Below, in pieces: positions 1 to 6,121 of a DNA stretch of 7,331 bases. Below the pieces are notes generated by a model. That model was not told the DNA's origin. It was given only the letters and a program-made list of their open reading frames with translations, and searched no databases. The position numbers were made by a program, and so were the translations under genes. Numbering within the stretch: the first letter of the stretch is position 1; each line of letters opens with the position of its first letter. Location: NCBI GenBank assembly GCA_002392835.1, contig DGHX01000067.1:1-7331 (forward strand), read 5' to 3'. Source of the DNA: Prevotella sp. UBA3837. Lineage in GTDB: Bacteria > Bacteroidota > Bacteroidia > Bacteroidales > Bacteroidaceae.

Positions 1-24
1 TTCTATTCTGGGCTTGCCCGCATT

Positions 25-59
25 CCTCTTACCTCTTACCTCTTACCTCTCACCTCTCG
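25..59. repeat. Heptanucleotide tandem array, five units (CCTCTYA)
   Basis: Five consecutive 7-bp units run from 25 to 59: CCTCTTA three times, CCTCTCA, then CCTCTCG. The same unit recurs as five-unit arrays at 746-780 (opposite strand) and 818-852. It lies in non-coding DNA upstream of the palindrome cluster. I see no open frame that uses it. Such heptad arrays look typical of Bacteroidales intergenic DNA; their function is not known to me. Confidence 0.85.
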
Positions 60-62
60 CTC

Positions 63-169
63 TGCCGGATTTGTAATCCGGCAGTATTCAGTATAAGGAT
101 TTGTAATCCGCTTTCGTTTTCCGCATTACAAATGCTCATACTCATAGTGGTCGGATTGCAAATCCGACC
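63..169. repeat. Cluster of four mini-palindromes sharing one core
   Basis: Four short perfect inverted repeats with 3-base loops lie in 107 bp. They are TGCCGGATT-TGT-AATCCGGCA (63-83), GGATT-TGT-AATCC (97-109), GCATT-ACA-AATGC (123-135) and GGTCGGATT-GCA-AATCCGACC (149-169). The core ATTTGTAAT appears directly in the first two, as its reverse complement ATTACAAAT in the third, and with one change (ATTGCAAAT) in the fourth. The flanking stem bases differ between copies but pair perfectly within each copy, so pairing rather than sequence seems conserved. The pattern resembles REP/REPIN-like elements. No RAYT transposase is in the window, so that class is an inference. Confidence 0.8.
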
Positions 170-184
170 GAGCGGATCCAAGAA

Positions 185-220
185 GTTGAGCGAATGCGAA
201 ACTTGAATAAACTATATTTG
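185..220 (+). promoter_or_regulatory. Possible Bacteroidetes-type promoter for the DUF3307 gene
   Basis: TATATTTG at 213-220 matches the Bacteroidetes -7 consensus TAnnTTTG exactly. The best upstream partner is GTTG at 185-188. That leaves about 24 bases between the boxes, longer than the usual 19-21, so the -33 box is weak. Transcription from here would give a leader of over 100 nt before the ATG at 351. A 9-bp direct repeat GAGCGAATG (188-196 and 242-250) brackets the box; its meaning is unknown. The call rests on one motif. Confidence 0.35.
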
Positions 221-350
221 CTCATCTACTTATCTGAAGTGGAGCGAATGTACACCTAAAAAAGACGTTAATGTCTTGGTTTTCTCTGGCGAAATGAGTA
301 TCTTTGCAGAGCCGTATGGCGATGGCTGTATGGCAAAGACGCAGGAATAT
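221..350 (+). other. Untranslated leader of the DUF3307 gene, with small hairpins
   Basis: This stretch would be the 5' leader if the 213-220 promoter is used. It holds a small inverted repeat, AAGAC (262-266) with GTCTT (273-277). A second pair, CTTTGC (302-307) with GCAAAG (333-338), encloses the alternative start ATG at 330 but leaves the ATG at 351 free. No riboswitch or known RNA family is recognisable. The frame is open through this region from a TTG at 276, so an N-terminally longer protein cannot be fully excluded. Confidence 0.35.
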
Positions 351-710
351 ATGACACTACTTATTGCCCTTCTTTTCTGCCACTATCTGGCAGACTTCTG
401 CCTGACGTCGCCCACGATGATTCGTGCCAAGGCCGACGGTCGGCGTCTGTGGCCCATTGCCAGTCATGCAGCCATACATGCGCTGCTGATGGGCATCTGT
501 CTGTTGATTGCAGGAACGGACATCATGCGGGCTATGATGCTGATGGGGTTCGAACTGATTACCCACTTTGCCATCGACACACTGAAAGGCAGACTGACGG
601 CACGCTTCACAGTTCTTGCCGACCAGCAGCAGAAACCTTACTGGATGGTCTACGGTTTCGACCAGTTGCTTCACCTGCTGGTCATCGTCGCCATTGTGGC
701 ATGGGGGTAA
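351..710 (+). CDS. DUF3307-family small integral membrane protein
   Basis: This encodes 119 residues from ATG 351 to the TAA at 708-710. It is highly hydrophobic, with about four membrane segments near residues 1-20, 36-55, 58-78 and 104-118. It carries the polar pattern I associate with DUF3307: H11-x3-D15 in helix 1, H39-x3-H43 in helix 2, H72-x3-D76 in helix 3 and D104-x3-H108 in the last helix. Conserved His/Asp inside membrane helices suggest metal binding or proton transfer, but no function is established. I chose ATG 351 because the family normally begins directly with the first helix, and AGGAA lies just upstream at 343-347. ATG 330, ATG 294 and TTG 276 are in-frame alternatives adding 7, 19 or 25 residues with no family character. 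It stands alone on this strand and converges on the rhamnosidase operon, so no functional link is implied. Confidence 0.75.
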   Translation: MTLLIALLFCHYLADFCLTSPTMIRAKADGRRLWPIASHAAIHALLMGICLLIAGTDIMRAMMLMGFELITHFAIDTLKGRLTARFTVLADQQQKPYWMVYGFDQLLHLLVIVAIVAWG

Positions 711-740
711 CCCACCCCCTGCCCCTCCCCAAGGGAGGGG
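711..740 (+). repeat. GC-rich palindromic element, copy A
   Basis: This 30-bp element begins CCCACCCCCTGCCCCTCCCC and starts directly after the stop codon of the DUF3307 gene. Its distal part folds into a perfect 8-bp hairpin: CCCCTCCC (722-729), loop CAA, GGGAGGGG (733-740). An exact inverted copy lies at 888-917. A related copy interrupts the rhamnosidase gene at 1426-1496. The hairpin could stop transcription, but no T-run follows, so it is not a standard intrinsic terminator. Confidence 0.85.
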
Positions 741-745
741 GGAAG

Positions 746-780
746 TAAGAGGTGAGTGGTAAGAGGTGAGAGGTGAGAGA
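746..780. repeat. Heptanucleotide array, five units, inverted orientation
   Basis: Five 7-bp units TAAGAGG, TGAGTGG, TAAGAGG, TGAGAGG and TGAGAGA run on the + strand. They are the reverse complement of the CCTCTYA unit at 25-59 and 818-852. Together with palindromic copy A the array forms the left arm of a large inverted repeat whose right arm is 818-918. Confidence 0.85.
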
Positions 781-817
781 ATCGTGTGCACGCCATCTTT
801 TCATTGCCAAAAAGTAT

Positions 818-852
818 CCTCTTACCACTCACCTCTCACCTCTCACCTCTAA
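818..852. repeat. Heptanucleotide array, five units (CCTCTYA)
   Basis: The units are CCTCTTA, CCACTCA, CCTCTCA, CCTCTCA and CCTCTAA. The variant CCACTCA corresponds to TGAGTGG in the inverted array at 746-780, so the two arrays are imperfect reverse complements. They could pair across the roughly 37-base unique segment at 781-817. Confidence 0.85.
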
Positions 853-888
853 GAAAGATACCTCTCACTTCTGAGAAAGATACTTCTC
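852..888. repeat. Short direct repeat, 22-bp period
   Basis: AGAAAGATACCTCTC (852-866) is followed by AGAAAGATACTTCTC (874-888), which matches at 14 of 15 positions. The two copies bridge the heptad array and palindromic copy B, and may be a decayed extension of the heptad array. No function is evident. Confidence 0.6.
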
Positions 889-917
889 CCCTCCCTTGGG
901 GAGGGGCAGGGGGTGGG
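888..917 (-). repeat. GC-rich palindromic element, copy B (inverted)
   Basis: This is an exact 30-bp reverse complement of copy A at 711-740. It contains the same hairpin: CCCCTCCC (888-895), loop TTG, GGGAGGGG (899-906). Allowing one mismatch, the identity extends to about 38 bp (881-918 against 710-747). On the minus strand it follows directly after the TGA of the rhamnosidase gene (918-920), so both copies start at a stop codon. Confidence 0.85.
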
Positions 918-3746
918 TCAATACTCCCAATGTCCGCTGCCCACCTCGTGCCACTTTCCTTGGGTAAAGATGCGGGCGGTGCACCCCACAGGCACGTCTA
1001 CGGTGATGCTGTTGTGCGTTGCATAGACGGCAACGGTGCCGTAGAGGGTCTCGGTCTTTGCTTTCACCCATGTGAGGTCGCCCACAAGCTGGGGGGCTAT
1101 CTCCAGTTGTTGCATGCCCACGGTTCCCTGCTGCTGGCCGATGCCGGCGACAGTGCGGAAGAGCCATTCGTCTATCTGCCCCATCATGAAGTGGTTCTGC
1201 GACGAGCCCTGACGGGGATCCCACTGCTCGGTGAGCGTCGTAGCACCCTGCCTGAGCTGGTAGCCGTAGCCGGGCGTCTCGTAGTGGTTGAGCATGGAGA
1301 AGAGGAGTTCGCTCTGTCCGTTTTGCGCTAAGGCCTGGAAAAGATATCGGTTGCCCACGTCGCCGGTGGTGAGTCGTGTGCCGTGGGCACGGATGTCGGC
1401 GATGAGGTTCTGGAGAACACCGGGAACCCACCCCTGCCCCTCCAAGACCCTCCCCGGCCCTCCCTGTTTAGGGAGGGGGTGCAGGGAGGGAGAAGGTTGC
1501 GGAGACGGAACGATGCCGAGGTACAAAGGCAGGGCGTTGGAAGCCTGACTATTGCTGCCGTAGTAACAAGAATCGGGGTGGAAGAAATGGCGGTTGAAGG
1601 CATCGGTGACGGTGGTGAGCAACGACTGATAATGGCGCTCGTCGGCACTGTTTCCTGTCATTCGGGCGGCACGGGTGAGCAGCTGCAGGTCGTAGATGTA
1701 GTGGGCGGTGGCGACGAGCGGGACAGGCGTGTTGCGCGAGAATCCCGCACGCCACGGGCCATAGTCGTACCAGTCGCCGAGACCGTAGCTGACAATGCCG
1801 TCGTCGGACCGCGATGTCAGGTAGTCCACATAGCGGCGCATGGCCCCGTAGTTGCGGGTGATGAGCGTGGAATCGCCATAGTGCTCATAGTACATAAAGG
1901 GCAGAATGATGAGCGTGGAGCCCCATTCGGGCGAGTCGTCGAACAGATTGCCGAAGGACACATACTGTGGCGCCGTCGTCGGCACCATACCATTGGTCTT
2001 CTGCGTGTCCGTGATGTCGCGGATAATCTTCGGGATATAGGCGCCCATGGCGTAGTTATAGAGCAGCGAAGGCCCACAGAGATGGTCCTGTTCGAGCCAT
2101 CCCAGCTTCTCGCGGTGCGGACAATCGGTGAGCACGGCCTGCATGTTGCTGCGCTCGGCACGCTCTATCAGGCGGTGGGTTCGGGTAAAAAGGTCGTTGC
2201 TGCACTCGAACGACGACACCTCGGGCGCACTGTTATAGACGAAGCAGCTCTGCAGACGCCGTATCACAGGAAGCCCTTCGGGGTTGGCATCGCCCTCCAT
2301 CACGGCACCCTCCACCTGTATGTAGCGGAAGCCATAGTAGGAGAACGAGGGATGCCATTTCTCGCCTAACGGGTTGCCTCTCAGGGTGTACTCATAGTAG
2401 TGCTGGCGTCCTGTCTGCGACTGGTCGCAGACGCCCTGCGGCGTCAGCGCCTCACTCACGAGCATGGTCACCTTTTGTCCGGCCTTGCCCCTGACGGTCA
2501 GCTCGGGGAATCCTGCCAGGTTCTGCCCCATGTCAAAGAGCATGACCGAGGCATCCACGGTGCGCCGTGTCTTCTTCGATGCCGCCTCGAGCGAGTCGGT
2601 GCTGAAAGGCAGCCGCCTGGCCACGTCGTAACGCTCCATGATGCGCACCGGCGGCGCCTCCTGCACACGCAGTTCTCCGCTGGGGCCTTCCATCACTTTA
2701 GCCAGGGGAAAACCGCTGCCCTGCGTCAACGGATCCTTGAAAAGCAGACGGGGCATGAGCCGTGCGTCGTAGCTCTCGCCGCCGTAGATGCTGTTGAACG
2801 TCACCGGACTGGGCATCACTTCCCACGACTCGTCGGTGACAAAGGTGGTGCGCACACCTTTCCGCGCCACCACATCGACTTGCGCCAAGAGACTAGGCGG
2901 CCCAAACGATGCCTGCAGTTTGCTGTAGCGGTCGCCGCGCTGCACGTTGTAGAAACCGTTGCCAAGGACGACCACGATTTCATTGATGCCGCCGCGTATC
3001 TGCTCCGTCACGTCGTATATATTATAATAGGTGGTCTTGCTGTATTCACTCCAGAGCGGGGCGAAATCGTCGGTTCCGATGCGTTCGCCGTTGAGGTAGA
3101 CCACATAGTGGCCCAGTCCGCAGATGGCCAGCTGGGCATCTATCTTGGCACGACTGCCGCCGATGGGCACGAATCCACGCACCGTGAAGCGCCCGCGCAG
3201 ACAGATGCTCTTTGCCGACAAGGTGTCCACACCGGCCCATTTCTGTTGGAATGAGTCTTTCTTAAACACTTCGTTGCTCCACCGGCCCTGCGGAATGCGA
3301 GCTTCTTCTCTCGTGATGGCACCTATCCACTTGGCCTTGGCGTCGCGTCCCCATGGCACCGCCAGTCGCAGCGTCTGTCCGCTGCTCCATTCCGAAGCCT
3401 TGCCCTGGGCGTCCCACACCCTCACTTTCCATTCGTAGCCCTGACTGACGTAGGCGAGCCTTGGCAGCAGAATGTGCTGGCTCTGCTGACTGTCGACACG
3501 CCTGGAGTCGTAGACCTTGCGCCCCGTAATGCGTTCGCGCACCACAATCTGATAGGCCGTCTGCCGCTCGTCATTGGCGTCGGCGGCCAGCTGCCACCCC
3601 ACTCTGGCCTCGTCATTCACCACGGCCATGCCGCGCTGGTAGTTGCATGTCTGGTTCGTAACGGTCAGCCGTGCGCTCACTGTGTGGCAGAAAGCGAGCA
3701 TCAGGATAAGTGACAAGTGATAAGTGATAAGTGACAAGTTTTTCAT
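918..3746 (-). CDS. Secreted GH78 alpha-L-rhamnosidase carrying an in-frame repeat insertion
   Basis: This 942-residue enzyme is predicted to hydrolyse terminal alpha-L-rhamnose from glycans, as GH78 inverting rhamnosidases do. It has a signal peptide (1-25, ending VSA), an N-terminal beta domain (about 26-120), a lectin-like Bac_rhamnosid_N region (about 180-320), a concanavalin-like region (about 395-480), an (alpha/alpha)6 catalytic barrel (about 500-850) and a C-terminal beta domain. Catalytic landmarks are DCPHRE (541-546) running into GWLEQDH (549-555), which holds the acidic residues of the general-acid region, and E840 in TTLTEQWD, the likely general base. The start is supported by its ATGA overlap with the upstream gene, which suggests translational coupling. 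Two oddities stand out. The signal peptide is encoded by heptad repeats (3705-3739). Residues of about 748-776, rich in Pro and Gly between GIVP and VLQNL, come from a palindromic repeat. The frame is intact, but whether the enzyme is active is unknown. Confidence 0.92.
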   Translation of the reverse strand: MKNLSLITYHLSLILMLAFCHTVSARLTVTNQTCNYQRGMAVVNDEARVGWQLAADANDERQTAYQIVVRERITGRKVYDSRRVDSQQSQHILLPRLAYVSQGYEWKVRVWDAQGKASEWSSGQTLRLAVPWGRDAKAKWIGAITREEARIPQGRWSNEVFKKDSFQQKWAGVDTLSAKSICLRGRFTVRGFVPIGGSRAKIDAQLAICGLGHYVVYLNGERIGTDDFAPLWSEYSKTTYYNIYDVTEQIRGGINEIVVVLGNGFYNVQRGDRYSKLQASFGPPSLLAQVDVVARKGVRTTFVTDESWEVMPSPVTFNSIYGGESYDARLMPRLLFKDPLTQGSGFPLAKVMEGPSGELRVQEAPPVRIMERYDVARRLPFSTDSLEAASKKTRRTVDASVMLFDMGQNLAGFPELTVRGKAGQKVTMLVSEALTPQGVCDQSQTGRQHYYEYTLRGNPLGEKWHPSFSYYGFRYIQVEGAVMEGDANPEGLPVIRRLQSCFVYNSAPEVSSFECSNDLFTRTHRLIERAERSNMQAVLTDCPHREKLGWLEQDHLCGPSLLYNYAMGAYIPKIIRDITDTQKTNGMVPTTAPQYVSFGNLFDDSPEWGSTLIILPFMYYEHYGDSTLITRNYGAMRRYVDYLTSRSDDGIVSYGLGDWYDYGPWRAGFSRNTPVPLVATAHYIYDLQLLTRAARMTGNSADERHYQSLLTTVTDAFNRHFFHPDSCYYGSNSQASNALPLYLGIVPSPQPSPSLHPLPKQGGPGRVLEGQGWVPGVLQNLIADIRAHGTRLTTGDVGNRYLFQALAQNGQSELLFSMLNHYETPGYGYQLRQGATTLTEQWDPRQGSSQNHFMMGQIDEWLFRTVAGIGQQQGTVGMQQLEIAPQLVGDLTWVKAKTETLYGTVAVYATHNSITVDVPVGCTARIFTQGKWHEVGSGHWEY
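1426..1496 (+). repeat. Palindromic element inserted in frame inside the rhamnosidase gene
   Basis: The left end, ACCCACCCCTGCCCCTCC (1426-1443), matches the start of intergenic copies A and B apart from one missing C. The centre is a perfect hairpin: CCCTCCCT (1458-1465), loop GTTT, AGGGAGGG (1470-1477). The flank at 1471-1490 is an imperfect reverse complement of 1427-1443, so the element is a nested palindrome. It lies antisense to the gene and supplies codons for about residues 751-774. The excess over the expected family sequence is roughly 748-776, that is 29 codons, and the frame is kept. It falls in a loop between helices of the catalytic barrel. Confidence 0.75.
3705..3739. repeat. 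Heptanucleotide array encoding the rhamnosidase signal peptide
   Basis: Five perfect units of GAYAAGT run on the + strand: GATAAGT, GACAAGT, GATAAGT, GATAAGT, GACAAGT. Read on the coding strand they are ACTTRTC units starting four bases after the ATG. They encode about residues 3-14 of the signal peptide (NLSLITYHLSLI). Gain or loss of one or two units would shift the frame. The stop of the upstream gene (3743-3745) lies outside the array, so only the rhamnosidase would be affected. The unit resembles the intergenic ACCTCTC heptad (5 of 7 positions) and has the same copy number. Confidence 0.85.
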
Positions 3747-6046
3747 GGCAGTGTTTTCTTTTCTGTTATTATTCCGTCAACGATGGCGGCCTCCACTGTC
3801 CGTCCGCCGGTGGCATGCAGGCGGAACCGGACGTTCCACTCACGAGGCCAGGCGGGGAAGAGCAGCAGCTCGCCATCGGGTGTCTCCTGCAAGAGCATCT
3901 CCTGCAGGCCAATCATGGCCGCGCCACCGCGGTTTAAGTCGGGCGCCCAGTCGAAACCTGGGTCCCAGAAGGCGGTGAAACGGTAGGGTCCCGGGGACAG
4001 CTTCTCTGCGTTCAGCCGTCGGGCCTCGTCGGTGAGTCCGAGGCAGGCGGCCCAGATATTGTCTTGTTTCCAGCCCTTGGTGCTGCGCATTTCCAGGGCG
4101 TGAGGGTCTTTCAGGTAGGTGTTGCGCGCTATGTGGAGGTCGGGACGACCGCAGCCATAGACGCGCCAGGGGAAAACGGGATAGAGCTGGGGCGTCTCCA
4201 CGTTCTGGATGCGGCTCCACACCACGGCAGGGGCAATGCAGGTGTCGCCCTGCACGACGCGCAACGGGATGGGGGGCAGGCGCTGCAACAAGCTGTCGGC
4301 ATACAAGGGAGCAGGGGGCTGAGGCGGTGCCTCAGCGTACGACAAGCCACGGGAGAGATAGCGGCGGTAGGCGGTGGCAACGGTGCGAAGGGCGGCGATG
4401 GTGCTCGAAGGATTGTAGGCTTGCTTGTAGGTTTCGCAACCTGAGCCGGGGTAGATGATGAGGTGGCCGTCGGCATCGAGCGCCTTGGCACCGCGCTGGC
4501 GTGCCAACAGCTGGTAGTGTTCGTCGAAGAAACGGAGGCAGCTTTCAATCATCGGCTCATATTTGCGGATGTCGAGGCCGCCGTACTCATGAGCCAGCAG
4601 GGCCATCATGCAGAACTCAAGCGCCGTGTCCCATTCATATTCGAGCCAGGCGTTGCGCTCCACGCCCCAGTCGTCGCCGTCTTTGTGCTTACCATACTCA
4701 GCGGGATTGGGCAGACCAGAATTTTCTATCTGCTCGGAAAAACAAGCGCCGCGATGGCCCCAGTGGTGCTGCGTCCACAGTTCTGCCGTGGGCAGCATTC
4801 TCAGATAGGTGTCGAGCTGCGCCGTCATGAGGTCGGTGTCACCGCTTTTCAGCAACGGCCAGTAGAGGAGCCGCTGGTTCTGTGCCGTCATGGTGCCGCC
4901 GCCCCACTTGCGATAGTCGGGCGTAAAAGCAGCGGTTTCATCGGCGAAAACAGGGTCGAAGGTGAACAGTCCGCCATTGAACTTCATAGGCCAGCGTCCA
5001 CGGGCGTTACAACCCATCATGAACCGCATCAGCTCGTAGTTGCGCAAGACGGAAAGAAGTGCAGGGTCGTTGCTGTCGGTCTGAATCCAACTGCGCTGCC
5101 AGTAGCTGTGCCACCACTGTCGGCAAAGTCGTGCTGACTTAGCCATGTTGACATCTTGGAACACAAACGGCCCGATTGTGCCGCAACCGTCAACAGCTGT
5201 TAACTGGTATTGCTCGTGCCGCAGGTAGCGCAAGTCTATCATCAAGCCGCAGTTTCTGCTGTTCTCAGCAATATATTTCCAAGCGCGATAGTCTGTTCCT
5301 GCATAGGTTCCGTCGGTTGTTCCTGTGAAACGGAAGCCGGGAGCGTACATCTTGCCTCCCATGAGAAGTCCGGCAAGCGGGTTGTCAATATGTGAGGCAA
5401 CGGTTTGAAGGTTTTCGCGTTGGAGTGTGAAGTCGAAAACTGTCTGTTGACGGTTGTGATGGAAGAAACTCAGATCATTTTCACAGGCCACGATGCTGTC
5501 GGCACGCGTCACCGTACCTTCGGGTAACACCCATTTGTAGCTGCTCTGCTGGCATTCGGCCTTCGTTAGCGGTCGGTCGCGATAACGCCAGTTCTCGTAA
5601 CTGAGCATAACCTGTCCCGATTGTCGCGTTGACAACGCTACAAACACGACGGGCTGCTCGACGTCCACCCATAGACGAACGCTGACACCGCCGCCTTCTA
5701 CGGTGATGCAGCCTTCGTCGAGCGAAAGTGTCTGTCGGAAGTCAGAACCGTTGAACGGCGACTTGTCGAAATGCAGGCGCCAGCGGCCGGCCTTCAGCAG
5801 TGTGTTGTTCTCATCGAACCATCCGCTCTGCGAAACGTAGAAGAGCACATCGCCATTCTCCACCCATACGTTCATGCCGATGTCGCAGCCGCCACACGGC
5901 ATCGACGCACTGCTGTTGTCGCTCTGACTGTTCCACACGAGTGGTTCCGGCACATAGTCGGCCGACGAACGGCCGCGCCGGACAGCAGAAAATGCCGATG
6001 AAATGGCGAGAAAAGTGAAAAGCAGAAGGATAAAACGTTGTTTCAT
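3743..6046 (-). CDS. Exported DUF5703-like putative glycoside hydrolase
   Basis: This encodes 767 residues. The start at 6046 gives a clean signal peptide (MKQRFILLLF..., cleavage near AFSA at 21). An upstream in-frame start at 6085 would put 13 polar residues in front of it and is unlikely. After the signal comes a beta-sandwich region that begins with VWNSQSDNSSASMPCGGCDIG (residues about 37-57), the pattern I associate with DUF5703 and, more loosely, with GH95-like enzymes, where a Gly-rich GNGxIG stretch sits at the same place. Residues of about 340-640 look like an (alpha/alpha)6 barrel, with FNGGLFTFDP and the conserved-looking FSEQIEN (436-442). E438 and E441 are candidate catalytic residues, an unproven guess. 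C51 and C54, where Gly or Ile is more usual, are unusual and could form a disulfide. The gene lies 75 bp downstream of the esterase gene and its TGA overlaps the rhamnosidase ATG. Glycosidase function is inferred from fold and context; the substrate is unknown. Confidence 0.7.
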   Translation of the reverse strand: MKQRFILLLFTFLAISSAFSAVRRGRSSADYVPEPLVWNSQSDNSSASMPCGGCDIGMNVWVENGDVLFYVSQSGWFDENNTLLKAGRWRLHFDKSPFNGSDFRQTLSLDEGCITVEGGGVSVRLWVDVEQPVVFVALSTRQSGQVMLSYENWRYRDRPLTKAECQQSSYKWVLPEGTVTRADSIVACENDLSFFHHNRQQTVFDFTLQRENLQTVASHIDNPLAGLLMGGKMYAPGFRFTGTTDGTYAGTDYRAWKYIAENSRNCGLMIDLRYLRHEQYQLTAVDGCGTIGPFVFQDVNMAKSARLCRQWWHSYWQRSWIQTDSNDPALLSVLRNYELMRFMMGCNARGRWPMKFNGGLFTFDPVFADETAAFTPDYRKWGGGTMTAQNQRLLYWPLLKSGDTDLMTAQLDTYLRMLPTAELWTQHHWGHRGACFSEQIENSGLPNPAEYGKHKDGDDWGVERNAWLEYEWDTALEFCMMALLAHEYGGLDIRKYEPMIESCLRFFDEHYQLLARQRGAKALDADGHLIIYPGSGCETYKQAYNPSSTIAALRTVATAYRRYLSRGLSYAEAPPQPPAPLYADSLLQRLPPIPLRVVQGDTCIAPAVVWSRIQNVETPQLYPVFPWRVYGCGRPDLHIARNTYLKDPHALEMRSTKGWKQDNIWAACLGLTDEARRLNAEKLSPGPYRFTAFWDPGFDWAPDLNRGGAAMIGLQEMLLQETPDGELLLFPAWPREWNVRFRLHATGGRTVEAAIVDGIITEKKTLP

Positions 6047-6121
6047 TGCTCGTTGTTTGATGATATCGTCAGACCCAATCGTCAATTTGCCGGAGAAAAA
6101 TCTCGATTATTTCTTGCGAAC

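Larger units (their letters stand above)
710..918. other. Convergent-gene spacer built as one large inverted repeat
   Basis: The whole spacer between the two convergent genes is symmetric. It runs palindromic copy A, heptads, a unique centre (about 781-817), inverted heptads, then palindromic copy B. As RNA from either direction it would make a long stem-loop, and as DNA a possible cruciform. A bidirectional transcription-ending or mRNA 3'-protecting role is plausible from its position. No T-tract supports a classical rho-independent terminator, so that role is an inference. Confidence 0.6.

Noticed and set aside
63..169. CRISPR array
   Set aside because: The repeats are short palindromes with irregular spacing and changing flanks, with no uniform spacers and no cas genes.
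722..740. Rho-independent terminator after the DUF3307 gene
   Set aside because: The hairpin is strong but is followed by GGAAGTAAG rather than a T-run, and copies occur inverted and even inside a gene. It is better described as a repeat, with termination only possible.
786..1331. + strand open frame through the repeat spacer into the rhamnosidase 3' end
   Set aside because: Its N-terminus is translated repeat (heptads and palindrome) and the rest is antisense to GH78; no sign of a real protein.
1383..2369. Long + strand open frame of 328 codons opposite the rhamnosidase
   Set aside because: It lies wholly antisense to a clear GH78 gene, has no recognisable domain and has low-complexity composition. 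It is a shadow frame of GC-rich coding DNA.
2400..3254. + strand open frame of 284 codons
   Set aside because: It is antisense to the rhamnosidase, rich in His/Arg/Ala with no family motif, and has no promoter or start context.
6047..6085. 13-residue N-terminal extension of the DUF5703-like protein from an ATG at 6085
   Set aside because: It would place polar residues before a complete signal peptide that begins at the ATG at 6046.
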